Shown one piece after another: positions 47,801-56,107 of a stretch of 64,000 nt of DNA (the first letter of the stretch is position 1; each line of letters begins with the position of its first letter). Below the pieces are notes generated by a model, which saw only the letters and a list, made by a program, of their open reading frames with translations, had not been told where the DNA came from and searched no databases. Location: contig NZ_JACYXZ010000001.1 of the NCBI RefSeq assembly GCF_014842875.1, positions 682,001 through 746,000 on the forward strand. Reading direction: 5' to 3'. This stretch comes from Nocardioides donggukensis (GTDB lineage: Bacteria > Actinomycetota > Actinomycetes > Propionibacteriales > Nocardioidaceae). A program made the translations under genes and the position numbers.

Positions 47801-48209
47801 GCTCGACGGAGGCCAGCGTCGGCACCCCGGCGGCCTTCGCGGCGGCGATCGCGCGGGCCTTGTTGCCGGTGAGCGTGAGCACGTCGGCGGTCGGGCCGAT
47901 GAAGGTGATGCCGGCGTTCGCGCAGGCCTCGGCGAGGGCCGGGTTCTCGGAGAGGAACCCGTAGCCGGGGTAGATCGCGTCGGCGCCGGCCCGGACGGCG
48001 ACCGCGACGATCCCGTCCGGGTCGAGGTAGGCCCGCACCGGGTGCCCGCGCTCGCCGATCTCGTAGGCCTCGTCGGCCTTCAGCCGGTGCTCGGACCCCC
48101 GGTCCTCGTGCGCGAAGACCGCGACCGTCTGCGCGCCGATCTCGTACGCCGCGCGCAGGGCGCGGATCGCGATCTCACCGCGGTTGGCCACCAGGACCTT
48201 GGAGAACAT
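44820..48209 (-). CDS. pyc: Pyruvate carboxylase
   Basis: A 1129-residue anaplerotic enzyme making oxaloacetate from pyruvate and bicarbonate. Domains in order: biotin carboxylase (residues about 1-450, with KAVAGGGGRGMR as the glycine-rich ATP loop and EMNPRIQVEHTVTE), carboxyltransferase (about 530-800, TTFRDAHQSLLATRVR and VHLHTHDTPGG), the allosteric PYC_OADA region, and a biotinyl domain at the C-terminus with the biotin Lys in EAMKMEAAI. It is complete and of full length. Start ATG 48209, five bases after the acyl-CoA carboxylase alpha gene. Confidence 0.97.
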   Translation of the reverse strand: MFSKVLVANRGEIAIRALRAAYEIGAQTVAVFAHEDRGSEHRLKADEAYEIGERGHPVRAYLDPDGIVAVAVRAGADAIYPGYGFLSENPALAEACANAGITFIGPTADVLTLTGNKARAIAAAKAAGVPTLASVEPSTDVEALVSSASEMPFPLFVKAVAGGGGRGMRRVDDPDSLREAVETCMREAEGAFGDPTVFIEQAVVEPRHIEVQILSDGTGAEDGVIHLFERDCSVQRRHQKVVEIAPAPNLDPDLRDRMCADAVRFAREIGYRNAGTVEFLLSPDGSYVFIEMNPRIQVEHTVTEEVTDVDLVQSQMRIAAGATLADLGLAQDGISVRGAALQCRITTEDPANGFRPDTGKITTYRSPGGPGVRLDGGTTYTGAEVSAHFDSMLAKLTCRGRTFELAVDKARRAVAEFRIRGVSTNIAFLEAVLTDPDFQAGRVTTSFIEDHPQLLTARASGDRGTKLLTYLADVTVNQPHGPAPTRLDPALKLPTLDLDVPAPDGSRQELVRLGPDGFAAALRERPGVAVTDTTFRDAHQSLLATRVRTRDLLGVAGHVARLTPELWSLEAWGGATYDVSLRFLAEDPWERLASLRQAVPNICLQMLLRGRNTVGYTPYPTEVTDAFVEEAAATGIDVFRIFDALNDTEQMRPAIEAVRGTGTAVAEVALCYTGDLSDPGERLYTLDYYLKLAERIVDAGAHVLAIKDMAGLLRAPAARTLVTALRREFDLPVHLHTHDTPGGQLGTLLTAIDAGVDAVDAATASMAGTTSQPPLSALVSATDHSDRETGLSLEAVCSLEPYWEATRRVYAPFESGLPSPTGRVYTHEIPGGQLSNLRQQAIALGLGEKFEQIEDMYAAANDILGNIVKVTPSSKVVGDLALHLVAAGADPQEFAEDPGSYDIPDSVIGFLSGELGDPPGGWPEPFRTKALEGRTVRHAQEELSDAQRQGLAEHRQSTLNELLFPGPTREFAESRERYGDTSVLPTIDYLYGLDAGEEHEVDLARGKRLLVGLQAIGEPDERGYRSVMCTLNGQLRPISIRDRNVAAEVPATEKADPSDHGQVAAPFQGVVTVSVAEGDQVEAGAVLATIEAMKMEAAITAPVSGTVSRVALSGTRSVEGGDLILVLQA

Positions 48210-48213
48210 CGGA

Positions 48214-49989
48214 TCAGTCCTTGAGCTCGCAGATCACGGCACCGTTGGTGACCGTGGCGCCGACCTCGGCGTCCAGGCTGCTGACGGTGCCTGCCTTGTG
48301 TGCCTTGAGGGGCTGCTCCATCTTCATGGCCTCCAGGACCACGATCACGTCCCCCTCGGCGACGGTCGAGCCCTCCTCGACGGCCACCTTGACGATCGTG
48401 CCCTGCATCGGGCTGGCCACGGCGTCGCCGGAGACGGCGCCGCCGCCCTTCTTGCCGCGGGCCCGCTTGGGCTTCTTCGCGCCGCCCGCGGCGGCACCGC
48501 CGCCCCCGAGGCCACCGAGCCCGGCCGGGAGGACCACCTCGATCCGCTTGCCGCCGACCTCGACGGTGACCCGCTCGCGCTCGCCGCCCTCGGCGTCCTC
48601 GGCGTCGCCGGCGTAGGGCTCGATCCGGTTGTCGAACTCGGTCTCGATCCAGGAGGTGTAGACCGAGAACGTCTCGCCGTCCCCGACGTACGCCGGGTCC
48701 TCGACGACCGCGGCATGGAACGGGATCACGGTCGGCATGCCGTCGACGACGAACTCGGCCAGCGCCCGGCGGGAGCGCTCCAGCGCCTGGGTGCGGTCCC
48801 GGCCGGTGACGATGAGCTTGGCGATGAGCGAGTCGAACGCCCCGGGGATCGTCTGGCCGTTCTCGTAGCCGCCGTCGACCCGGACGCCCGGGCCCGACGG
48901 GGGGCTCCAGGCGGACAGCGTGCCGGGGGCGGGCATGAAGTTGCGGCCGCCGTCCTCGGCGTTGATCCGGAACTCGATCGAGTGGCCCCGGATGGCGGGG
49001 TCGTCGTAGCCGAGCTCCTCGCCCGCGGCGACCCGGAACATCTCGCGGACCAGGTCGATGCCGGTGACCTCCTCGGTGACCGGGTGCTCGACCTGGAGCC
49101 GGGTGTTGACCTCGAGGAACGAGATCGTGCCGTCCTGGCCGACGAGGAACTCGCAGGTCCCGGCGCCGACGTAGCCGGCCTCCTTGAGGATCGCCTTGGA
49201 GGAGTCGTAGAGCCGCTGGACCTGGTCGTCGGTGAGGAACGGCGCGGGGGCCTCCTCGACCAGCTTCTGGTGCCGGCGCTGCAGGGAGCAGTCGCGGGTG
49301 GAGACCACGACCACGTTGCCGTGCTGGTCGGCCAGGCACTGGGTCTCGACGTGCCGGGGCTGGTCGAGGTAGCGCTCGACGAAGCACTCGCCGCGGCCGA
49401 AGGCACCGATGGCCTCGCGGGTCGCCGACTCGAACATCTCGGCGACCTCCTCCTCCTTGCGGGCCACCTTGAGCCCGCGGCCACCGCCGCCGAAAGCCGC
49501 CTTGATCGCGATCGGGAGGCCGTTCTCCTTGGCGAAGGCGACCACCTCGTCGGCGTCCTTCACCGGGTCCTTGGTGCCGGAGACCAGGGGCGCCCCGACC
49601 TTCTCGGCGATGTGCCGGGCCTTGACCTTGTCGCCGAGGCTCTCGATGGCGCTGGGCGGCGGGCCGATCCAGACCAGCCCGGCGTCGATGACGGCGCGGG
49701 CGAAGTCGGCGTTCTCGGCGAGGAAGCCGTAGCCGGGGTGGACCGAGTCGGCGCCGGACCTCTCAGCGACCGCGAGGATCTTCTCGATGTCGAGGTAGGA
49801 GTCGGCCGGCGTGGCCCCCTCGAGCGAGTGCGCCTCGTCGGCGATCCGCACGAAGACCGCGTCCCGGTCCGGCTCGGCGTAGACGGCCACACTGCCGATG
49901 CCGGCGTCCTTGCAGGCGCGGATCACCCGCACCGCGATCTCGCCGCGGTTGGCGACCAGGACCTTCTGCAGGGGCTTGACTTCCGGCAC
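48214..49989 (-). CDS. Acyl-CoA (acetyl/propionyl-CoA) carboxylase alpha chain
   Basis: A 591-residue biotin carboxylase/biotin carrier fusion. Residues about 1-450 are biotin carboxylase ([18 protein letters not shown] loop, [14 protein letters not shown]). A linker rich in Gly/Ala/Lys ([13 protein letters not shown]) follows, then the biotinyl domain with [12 protein letters not shown]. It serves the beta and epsilon chains encoded near 61.2-63.2 kb. Start GTG 49989 behind a GAGGAGA ribosome site. It sits directly upstream of pyc, with which it may be co-transcribed. Confidence 0.93.
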   Translation of the reverse strand: MPEVKPLQKVLVANRGEIAVRVIRACKDAGIGSVAVYAEPDRDAVFVRIADEAHSLEGATPADSYLDIEKILAVAERSGADSVHPGYGFLAENADFARAVIDAGLVWIGPPPSAIESLGDKVKARHIAEKVGAPLVSGTKDPVKDADEVVAFAKENGLPIAIKAAFGGGGRGLKVARKEEEVAEMFESATREAIGAFGRGECFVERYLDQPRHVETQCLADQHGNVVVVSTRDCSLQRRHQKLVEEAPAPFLTDDQVQRLYDSSKAILKEAGYVGAGTCEFLVGQDGTISFLEVNTRLQVEHPVTEEVTGIDLVREMFRVAAGEELGYDDPAIRGHSIEFRINAEDGGRNFMPAPGTLSAWSPPSGPGVRVDGGYENGQTIPGAFDSLIAKLIVTGRDRTQALERSRRALAEFVVDGMPTVIPFHAAVVEDPAYVGDGETFSVYTSWIETEFDNRIEPYAGDAEDAEGGERERVTVEVGGKRIEVVLPAGLGGLGGGGAAAGGAKKPKRARGKKGGGAVSGDAVASPMQGTIVKVAVEEGSTVAEGDVIVVLEAMKMEQPLKAHKAGTVSSLDAEVGATVTNGAVICELKD

Positions 49990-50152
49990 CGTGACTCTCC
50001 TCGCTCCGGTCGATGGGGGCTGGTCGGGAGTCTAGGGGCTGTCGCGCCCGACGCCTCCCGGTGGTTGCGGAGCGAGCGCCGGGCGCATGATCCGGGGCGC
50101 ATGTGGGCACCCTCACACCCGGTCCAGCATCCACATGTTTCGGAGGTCCCCA

Positions 50153-51544
50153 GTGCTCCCCTCGTTCCTCGCCCGGGAGAGGACGGTCGCCCCGGAGGGA
50201 TACAGCCGTTGGCTGATCCCGCCCGCGGCGCTCGCCGTCCACCTCTGCATCGGCCAGGTCTACGCGACCAGCGTCTACAAGACCGCCCTCGTGCAGCACT
50301 TCGACTCCAGCCTGACCGCGGTCGGCGTGATCTTCTCGATCGCGATCGTGATGCTCGGCCTCTCCGCGGCGCTGTTCGGCACCTGGGTGGACACCAACGG
50401 CCCCCGGGCGGCGATGTTCGTGGCGGCGCTGTTCTGGTCGGCCGGCTTCCTGGTGGCGGCGCTGGGCATCGGCACCGGTCAGCTGTGGCTGGTCTACCTC
50501 GGGTACGGCGGCATCGGCGGCATCGGACTCGGCATCGGCTACATCTCGCCGGTGTCGACGCTGATCAAGTGGTTCCCCGACCGGCCCGGGCTGGCGACCG
50601 GCATGGCGATCATGGGCTTCGGAGGCGGTGCCCTGGTGGCGAGCCCGGTGAGTGGCAAGCTGCTCGGCCTCTACGACTCGGCCTACGACTCCTCGGACCC
50701 GTCCTCGGTGGCCGGTGGCGACGCCGTGATGATGTTGTTCGTGACGCTGGGGCTGGTCTACCTCGCGTTCATGATGTTCGGCGCGTTCACGGTTCGGGTG
50801 CCGGCCGAGGGCTGGTCGCCGGAGGGCTGGGACCCGCACCAGGTCGAGGAGAAGCGGATGGTGACCACCGCCAGCGTCTCGGCCGACAGCGCCATCCGGA
50901 CGCCGCAGTTCTGGCTGCTGTGGGTGGTGCTGTTCTGCAACGTCACCGCGGGCATCGGGATCCTCGAGCAGGCGGCGCCCATGATCCAGGACTTCTTCCG
51001 CGAGGGCGGCTCGTCGTCGGTGTCGGCCGCGGCCGCCGGCGGCTTCGTGGGCCTGCTGTCGATCGCGAACATGGCCGGGCGGTTCGTGTGGTCCTCGACC
51101 TCGGACGCGATCGGGCGCAAGCCGATCTACATGGTCTACCTGGGCGTCGGGATGGGTCTCTACCTGCTGCTCGCGCTCGCGGGCTCCGGCGCGACGGCGC
51201 TGTTCGTGCTGTTCGCCGCGGTGATCATCTCCTTCTACGGGGGCGGCTTCGCCACCGTGCCGGCGTACCTGCGGGACCTGTTCGGGACCTTCCAGGTGGG
51301 GGCGATCCACGGACGGCTGCTGACCGCGTGGGCGGCTGCCGGGGTGGTCGGGCCGCTGATCGTGAACGCGTTCCTCGACGCCCAGGGCACGCCCGGCGAG
51401 CTGACCGCGGCGGACTACCGGCCGGCCCTGCTGACGATGGTCGGGCTGCTCGCGGTGGGCTTCGTGGCGAACCTGCTGGTGCACCCGGTCGACGAGAAGC
51501 ACCACGAACCGCGCGACGAGCCGCTCGAGGAGGTGAGCGCATGA
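50153..51544 (+). CDS. OFA-type MFS transporter (oxalate/formate antiporter family)
   Basis: A 463-residue major facilitator with 12 helices. LFGTWVDTNGPRAAM is the A-like motif between helices 2 and 3, and WSSTSDAIGRKPIYM the matching one in the second half. AIMGFGGGALVASPV marks the OFA family. The real substrate, an organic anion such as oxalate or formate, is inferred only from family. I prefer GTG 50153, six bases after a GGAGG; ATG 50135 is the alternative. Its stop overlaps the start of the 33-residue partner. Confidence 0.87.
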   Translation: MLPSFLARERTVAPEGYSRWLIPPAALAVHLCIGQVYATSVYKTALVQHFDSSLTAVGVIFSIAIVMLGLSAALFGTWVDTNGPRAAMFVAALFWSAGFLVAALGIGTGQLWLVYLGYGGIGGIGLGIGYISPVSTLIKWFPDRPGLATGMAIMGFGGGALVASPVSGKLLGLYDSAYDSSDPSSVAGGDAVMMLFVTLGLVYLAFMMFGAFTVRVPAEGWSPEGWDPHQVEEKRMVTTASVSADSAIRTPQFWLLWVVLFCNVTAGIGILEQAAPMIQDFFREGGSSSVSAAAAGGFVGLLSIANMAGRFVWSSTSDAIGRKPIYMVYLGVGMGLYLLLALAGSGATALFVLFAAVIISFYGGGFATVPAYLRDLFGTFQVGAIHGRLLTAWAAAGVVGPLIVNAFLDAQGTPGELTAADYRPALLTMVGLLAVGFVANLLVHPVDEKHHEPRDEPLEEVSA

Positions 51545-51642
51545 CCGCCCGGATCGTGACCGCGTGGGCCGTGGTCGGCATCCCGCTGGCGTACGGCGTC
51601 TTCGAGACCCTGCGCCGCACGGCCAGCCTCTTCGGGGGATAG
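51541..51642 (+). CDS. Small single-helix partner of the OFA-type MFS transporter
   Basis: A 33-residue membrane micro-protein: MTARIVTAWAVVGIPLAYGV, then a short basic end (FETLRRTASLFGG). The ATG overlaps the transporter stop (ATGA), so the two are co-translated. Micro-proteins of this type are found beside OFA-family carriers in many bacteria and are named MFS transporter small subunits. Too short for most gene finders, but overlap, composition and context all support it. Confidence 0.82.
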   Translation: MTARIVTAWAVVGIPLAYGVFETLRRTASLFGG

Positions 51643-51644
51643 CC

Positions 51645-52187
51645 GTGGTGCCGGCCCCGGCGCGCCCGCTGAGACGGGTCGTCGTCTACGGCGTCACGGG
51701 TGCCGGCAAGACCACGGTCGCGGCCGAGATCGCGGCCCGGACCGGGCTGCCGCTGATCCGCGTGGACGAGCTCAGCTGGGGCCCGGGGTGGCGGCTGCTC
51801 CCGGCCGCCGAGCAGCGGGCCCGCTTCGGTCCGATCCTCGACGGTGACCGGTGGGTGCTCGACACGGCGTACGGGTCGTGGCTCGACCTGGCCCTGGCCC
51901 GGGCCGACCTGGTGGTGGGGCTGGACCTGTCGCGGCCGCGGACCTTCGCCCGGCTGGTCCGCCGCTCGGTGCGGCGGGTGGCGACCGGGGAGCGGGTCTG
52001 CAACGGCAACACGGAGACGCTGGGCCGGCTGCTCGGGCGGGACTCGATCCTGCTCTGGCACTGCCGGAGCTTCTCCCGCAAGCGCGGTCGCCTGCGGGCG
52101 TGGGAGCGGGACGGGGCGCCGCGGACGGTGCTGCTCCGGCGCCCGGACGACGTCCGGGCCTGGCTGGGGGAGCTGTCGGGGGACTGA
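51645..52187 (+). CDS. P-loop adenylate kinase-like (topology modulation family) protein
   Basis: A 180-residue nucleotide-binding protein. Walker A GVTGAGKTTVAAEIA is near residue 17, the DELSWGPGWRLL lid-like segment near 41 and LVVGLDLSRPRTFARLVRRSVRR near 85. It resembles the AAA/FlaR-type adenylate kinase group in actinobacteria, function unclear. Start GTG 51645 or the adjacent GTG 51648, two or more bases after the upstream stop. Confidence 0.78.
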   Translation: MVPAPARPLRRVVVYGVTGAGKTTVAAEIAARTGLPLIRVDELSWGPGWRLLPAAEQRARFGPILDGDRWVLDTAYGSWLDLALARADLVVGLDLSRPRTFARLVRRSVRRVATGERVCNGNTETLGRLLGRDSILLWHCRSFSRKRGRLRAWERDGAPRTVLLRRPDDVRAWLGELSGD

Positions 52188-52274
52188 CCGCGCTCCCCGA
52201 GCGTCGCGGGGTGTCGGTCCCGACACGTCCCGGGGCGGGGTGGCCTCCCTCCTCGCCGGGTGGTGAGATGAGGC

Positions 52275-52625
52275 ATGAGCAGGATCTTCACCACCAGCGT
52301 CGCGTCCGTCTACCCGCACTACGTGACGAAGGTAGAGAGGAAGGGACGCTCCAAGGCCGAGCTGGACCAGGTCATCGAGTGGCTGACCGGCTTCGACGAT
52401 CGGGCGTTGCAGCGGCACCTCGACGCCGGCACCAGCTTCGAGGAGTTCTTCGCCGACGCGTCTCTCAACCCGAGCGCAGGACAGATCACGGGGGTGGTCT
52501 GCGGCGTGCGGGTCGAGGACGTGGAGGACCCGCTCATGCAGCGGATCCGCTACCTGGACAAACTCGTCGACGAGCTCGCCAAGGGCAAGGCGATGGAGAA
52601 GGTGCTGCGGTCGCCGGTGGAGTAG
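52275..52625 (+). CDS. DUF2200 family protein
   Basis: A 116-residue cytoplasmic protein. The sequence [39 protein letters not shown], then [11 protein letters not shown] and [36 protein letters not shown], is a full-length match to DUF2200 as I know it. Function unknown. Start ATG 52275 with a GATGAGG site upstream; it stands alone in its operon. Confidence 0.85.
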   Translation: MSRIFTTSVASVYPHYVTKVERKGRSKAELDQVIEWLTGFDDRALQRHLDAGTSFEEFFADASLNPSAGQITGVVCGVRVEDVEDPLMQRIRYLDKLVDELAKGKAMEKVLRSPVE

Positions 52626-52647
52626 TGGCCCGTGGCGTCCGGCGCCC

Positions 52648-52653
52648 TATCGT
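52648..52653 (+). promoter_or_regulatory. Probable -10 box TATCGT for the GNAT gene, leaderless
   Basis: TATCGT with six bases to GTG 52660 (three to GTG 52657); the spacing supports the second GTG as the start. Confidence 0.45.
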
Positions 52654-52659
52654 GGGGTG

Positions 52660-53127
52660 GTGCTGCCGCCGCCCACAGCGAGGCTCCGCTTCAGGGAGAT
52701 GACCGAGGCGGACCTGCCGGACATCGCCACGCTGGACATCTCCTCATCGCGGACCGCTGAGGGCTGGGTCGCATGGAACCGTGACAACTACCTCGAGCAC
52801 GGATTCGGCCTGTGGGTGGTGGAGACCCACGAGGGTGGCTTCGTCGGCGACTGCGGCCTGACGATGCAGGAGGTGGAGGGGGAGTGGCTGGTCGAGGCGG
52901 GCTGGCACGTGCGAGCGCCCCTGCGTCGTCAGGGGTACGCCGCCGAGGCGGCCGCCGCGGTGCGCGAAACAGCTCGGGTCATGGGTGTGGAGCACCTGAT
53001 TGCGATCATCCGGCCCGACAACCTCGCCTCTCAGGGGGTGGCCAGGAGGATCGGCATGGTGCTCGAGCGGGAGGTTCACAAGAACGGTGGCCCGGCACTC
53101 GTCTTCGCAGTCGACCTGGAGCGGTAG
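52660..53127 (+). CDS. GNAT family N-acetyltransferase (RimJ/RimL-like)
   Basis: A 155-residue acetyltransferase. ARLRFREMTEADLPDIATLD is the RimL-type beginning. VEAGWHVRAPLRRQGYAAEAAAAV contains the acetyl-CoA pyrophosphate loop (RRQGYA) near residue 87, and RPDNLASQGVARRIGM the closing motif. The target is unknown. GTG 52660 and GTG 52657 are adjacent; I prefer the former because of the -10 spacing. Convergent with the Ltp-type gene. Confidence 0.86.
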   Translation: MLPPPTARLRFREMTEADLPDIATLDISSSRTAEGWVAWNRDNYLEHGFGLWVVETHEGGFVGDCGLTMQEVEGEWLVEAGWHVRAPLRRQGYAAEAAAAVRETARVMGVEHLIAIIRPDNLASQGVARRIGMVLEREVHKNGGPALVFAVDLER

Positions 53128-53133
53128 GCGCCC

Positions 53134-54099
53134 TCACAGGCCGATCTTGTTGACCGCGAAGGTGGCCTCGCCCACGGTGAACTGCGAGCCGTGAGGGCTC
53201 GACAGCTGGTCGATGAGGCCCTGGCGCGAGAACGGTGAGAAGTCGAGGTAGTCCTTGGCTGCACGCACGGCCTGCTGCTTCCAGTCCGTCTTCAGCTGGC
53301 CGACCGCCCAGGTCGCGTCCTCGAGGCGGAAGTCCGAGCCGTACTCCGAGGACAGCTGGTCGATGAGTCCCTGACGGCTGAACGCGGAGAAGTCCAGGTA
53401 GTCCTGGGCGGCCGCGAGCGCGTTCTCCATCGCGAAGGTGACCTTCGAGCGGCTGGGGTCCTTCGGGAAGGCGTCCTTCGAGTCCGCGACGCCGTCACCG
53501 TCGGTGTCCTGGCTGTACCGAGCGTCCTTCGGGAAGTCGTCGAGCTCATCGGGCACGGAGTCCTCGTCCGCATCCTTGGCGTACTTGGCGTTCTTGGGAA
53601 AGGCGTCCTCGAAGTCGGCGACGCCGTCCTTGTCGGTGTCGACATCTTCCTTCGTCTGGACCTTCCGGTCCTTCGGCGCGAAGTCCTCCTCGTCGATGAC
53701 GCCGTCCCCGTCGCTGTCGACCGGCTCGGCCTCGACCTCGTCCTCCGTCTCGGTGGCGGTCCCGGCGGCGGTGTCCGAGTCAGACTCCCCGGCCGCCTGG
53801 GCCGACGTGTCCGCGGCCGCGGGAGCGGGATCGTCGGCCTCGCCGCCGAGGGCTCCCAGGATGACCAGGAGGAGCACGAAGGTCGACACACCGCTGAGCA
53901 CCTTGTGGCGGAGGAACCAGTTCTGTTGCGAGGTTCCCGCTCCCGGGTCTCCAGGCGTGCCACTTGCGAGCGAAGGACCACCAGCGGGCGGCTCGATACC
54001 GGACGGTGCGGTGTGCTCGGTCCACTGCCCACCATCCCAGTACCGCTGGCCGTCACCCGCGTTGTCGGGATACCAGCCGGGAGGGGGAGTGGCGTTCAT
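53134..54099 (-). CDS. Surface protein: DUF2510, TM helix, TSP3 calcium repeats, two Ltp domains
   Basis: A 321-residue mosaic. Residues about 1-30 (PPGWYPDNAGDGQRYWDGGQW) are a DUF2510 module. A helix around residues 65-84 (LSGVSTFVLLLVILGALGG) is a membrane anchor. An acidic linker and four thrombospondin-type-3 calcium loops (DGDGVIDEEDFAP, DKDGVADFEDAFP, DEDSVPDELDDFP, DGDGVADSKDAFP) cover about 130-215. Two Ltp/host-cell-surface-lipoprotein repeats end it (YLDFSAFSRQGLIDQLSSEY and YLDFSPFSRQGLIDQLSSPH). Ltp-like domains are known from phage superinfection exclusion lipoproteins and Gram-positive surface proteins. Start ATG 54099 after AGAAGGA. Confidence 0.87.
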   Translation of the reverse strand: MNATPPPGWYPDNAGDGQRYWDGGQWTEHTAPSGIEPPAGGPSLASGTPGDPGAGTSQQNWFLRHKVLSGVSTFVLLLVILGALGGEADDPAPAAADTSAQAAGESDSDTAAGTATETEDEVEAEPVDSDGDGVIDEEDFAPKDRKVQTKEDVDTDKDGVADFEDAFPKNAKYAKDADEDSVPDELDDFPKDARYSQDTDGDGVADSKDAFPKDPSRSKVTFAMENALAAAQDYLDFSAFSRQGLIDQLSSEYGSDFRLEDATWAVGQLKTDWKQQAVRAAKDYLDFSPFSRQGLIDQLSSPHGSQFTVGEATFAVNKIGL

Positions 54100-54294
54100 C
54101 GCGTCAATGTCCTTCTGAATCAGTAGCTGACGGCTCGGACGAGCTCTGCCGCGACCGTATGTCGCATGCTCGGTCCTGTCAGGGAAACCCGACTCTCGCT
54201 GTCTCCTGCCTGTCCGCAGCCTCGTTCGACCCGCGCTGTGGACGAACCCCGAGCGACGATCCTGACTGTCGGTGGCTGGTGGCAGAGTCGGACC

Positions 54295-55647
54295 ATGGAG
54301 CAGGAGATGCCCGACTCGGCCGGTGAGACCCTCACCGCGATCGAGGGTGCGCTGCGGATCAAGCGCGAGGCGGAGGCCGAGCTGCTCCGGCTGGCCGGGC
54401 ACTGGGCGGACCTGCACGGCGCCGTCCGGCCGGCGTACGACGAGCGCGACCGGATCGGCGTGCCGGTCCGGCTCGGCGGCGAGGGCACGCCGGAGGTGCT
54501 CGAGTTCGCGTCGGCGGAGCTGGCGATCAGCCTCGAGGTGCATCCGCTGGCCGCGCGTTCCCTGATGGCCGACGTCCTCGACCTCCGGCACCGGCTGCCG
54601 CACCTGTGGTCGCTCACGGTCGACGAGCTCCGGGTGCCCGACTGGGTGGCCCGCAGGGTGGCCAGGCTCAGCCGCGACCTGCCCGAGGACGTCGTCGCCC
54701 ACCTCGACGCCCGCATCGCAGGGGAGACCCCCGACGCCGCGACGCTGCCGCCGTCCCGGCTCTTCACCCTCGTCGAGGCGATGGTGCTCGCCCACAGAGA
54801 TGCGGAGCGGGACGCTGAGCGCGAGGCGGCCCTGGCCGACCGGTTCGTCTCGGTGTCCTCGCACCGCGCCCGGCCGGGCACCACCGGCGTCTACGGCTGC
54901 GTCGACGACGCCGGGGGCCAGGAGATCGACCACACCCTCGACCGGCTCGCGGCCGCCCTCCGCGCCGCGGGCGACACCGACCCTGTCGACGTACGCCGCG
55001 CGAAGGCCCTGGTCGCCCTCGCCGAGCCGGCCCGGGCGCTGCGGCTCCTCGCCGGCGAGGCGACGGAGGCGGCGAGCGCCGACGACACCGGGTCACCGTC
55101 CGCCGCGGTGCTCCACCTGCACGTCACCGACCGCGCTCTTTTCGGCCTCGACCGCGGCGTCGCCCGCTGGGAGGGCGTCGGGCCGATCACCCGCCGCCAC
55201 CTCGTCGACCTGCTCCGACACCGGCGGGTCACCGTCCGGCCGGTCCACCTGCCGGCCGACGAGAGGCCCCGCGACTCCTACGAGTACGTCGGCGACCTGC
55301 GGGAGGCGGTGCTGCTCACCGTCCCGCGGGACTGCTACCCCTACGCCGTCGGCGAGGCCCGGCGCTCCGATGTCGACCACACCATCCCCTACGACGAGAC
55401 CGGTCCGCCCGGCCAGACCCGGCTCGGCAACGCCGGACCGCTGACGCGGCACCACCACCGGATCAAGACCGCGGGCGCGATCCGGGTCCGACAACCCACG
55501 CCCGGGACGTTCGTCTGGGCCACCCCGCACCATCGCTACCGGGTCACCGACCGCACCGGCACCCGGCCGGTGCCGCGACGCATCGGCGAGGCGATTCACA
55601 GCGGCCACCCCATGGAGGTCCGGCTCGGGACGATCCTGCTCACCTGA
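54295..55647 (+). CDS. DUF222 / HNH endonuclease-motif protein
   Basis: A 450-residue protein of the actinobacterial DUF222-HNH group (related to the 13E12 family). Residues about 1-300 are the DUF222 domain. The C-terminal HNH zone reads SDVDHTIPYDETGPPGQTRLGNAGPLTRHHHRIKTAG, with the expected Asp-His, Asn and His-His positions. It lacks obvious CxxC zinc pairs. Members are multi-copy in many genomes and their role is unclear. Start ATG 54295, six bases after CAGAGT. It overlaps the convergent MerR-type gene by eight bases. Confidence 0.85.
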   Translation: MEQEMPDSAGETLTAIEGALRIKREAEAELLRLAGHWADLHGAVRPAYDERDRIGVPVRLGGEGTPEVLEFASAELAISLEVHPLAARSLMADVLDLRHRLPHLWSLTVDELRVPDWVARRVARLSRDLPEDVVAHLDARIAGETPDAATLPPSRLFTLVEAMVLAHRDAERDAEREAALADRFVSVSSHRARPGTTGVYGCVDDAGGQEIDHTLDRLAAALRAAGDTDPVDVRRAKALVALAEPARALRLLAGEATEAASADDTGSPSAAVLHLHVTDRALFGLDRGVARWEGVGPITRRHLVDLLRHRRVTVRPVHLPADERPRDSYEYVGDLREAVLLTVPRDCYPYAVGEARRSDVDHTIPYDETGPPGQTRLGNAGPLTRHHHRIKTAGAIRVRQPTPGTFVWATPHHRYRVTDRTGTRPVPRRIGEAIHSGHPMEVRLGTILLT

Positions 55648-56017
55648 GCCGGGCCAGCTCCTCACGGCAGCGACGCTCCACCGCGTCGAGGTCCGCCTCG
55701 GTCTGCTCGATGTCGGCCCGCAGCCGGGCCAGGTCGGCCCGCCTGACCTCGATCTGGTCGAGCAGGTACTCCAGCTGCCCCGCCTCGCCCGGCTGATCGT
55801 CGTACATGTCGACGATCCGGGCGATCTGGTCCAGGGCGAACCCCAGCCGACGCCCCCGCAGCACCAGCTCCAGCCGGATCCGGTCCCGCTGGTGGAACAC
55901 CCGCGTCGGGCCGCGCCGCTCGGGGGTGATCAGCCCCAGCTCCTCGTAGTGCCGGATCGTGCGCAGCGTGACGCCGTACTCCTCGGCGAGCTGCCGGATC
56001 GTCCAGGTGGGCTCCAT
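55640..56017 (-). CDS. MerR family transcriptional regulator
   Basis: A 125-residue regulator. The winged-helix domain is TIRQLAEEYGVTLRTIRHYEELGLITPERRGPTRVF near residues 6-41, and a C-terminal coiled coil for dimerisation follows. No metal-binding cysteine cluster is visible, so an acyl-CoA or other organic effector is more likely than a metal. Start ATG 56017 with GAGGAGG upstream. It is divergent from the acyl-CoA dehydrogenase gene across a perfect palindrome and is its obvious target regulator (LiuR-like role inferred). Confidence 0.88.
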   Translation of the reverse strand: MEPTWTIRQLAEEYGVTLRTIRHYEELGLITPERRGPTRVFHQRDRIRLELVLRGRRLGFALDQIARIVDMYDDQPGEAGQLEYLLDQIEVRRADLARLRADIEQTEADLDAVERRCREELARLR

Positions 56018-56053
56018 GAAACCTCCTCGACCACCGGGGGCTTGCGCTGACGC

Positions 56054-56082
56054 TACGTAAGCCACCTACCGTGGCTTACGTA
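56054..56082. promoter_or_regulatory. Perfect palindromic operator, probable MerR-type binding site
   Basis: TACGTAAGCCAC (56054-56065) and GTGGCTTACGTA (56071-56082) are perfect 12-base inverted arms around CTACC. It lies in the 90-base gap between the MerR-type gene and the acyl-CoA dehydrogenase gene. A minus-strand TAGCGT box (56050-56055) for the regulator touches the left arm, so autoregulation is plausible. Confidence 0.85.
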
Positions 56083-56107
56083 CACGTCACCCTACGAGGA
56101 GCCTCGC

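Noticed and set aside
45030..51642. Two very long plus-strand frames (over 1000 residues each) opposite pyc and the carboxylase alpha gene
   Set aside because: Shadows of the carboxylase genes. Only the last 33 residues of the second one (51541-51642) are a real micro-gene.
54295..55647. The HNH gene as a homing endonuclease or mobile element
   Set aside because: No interrupted host gene, inverted repeats or target duplication seen; DUF222-HNH genes are common resident genes. Multi-copy repetition cannot be tested in one window.
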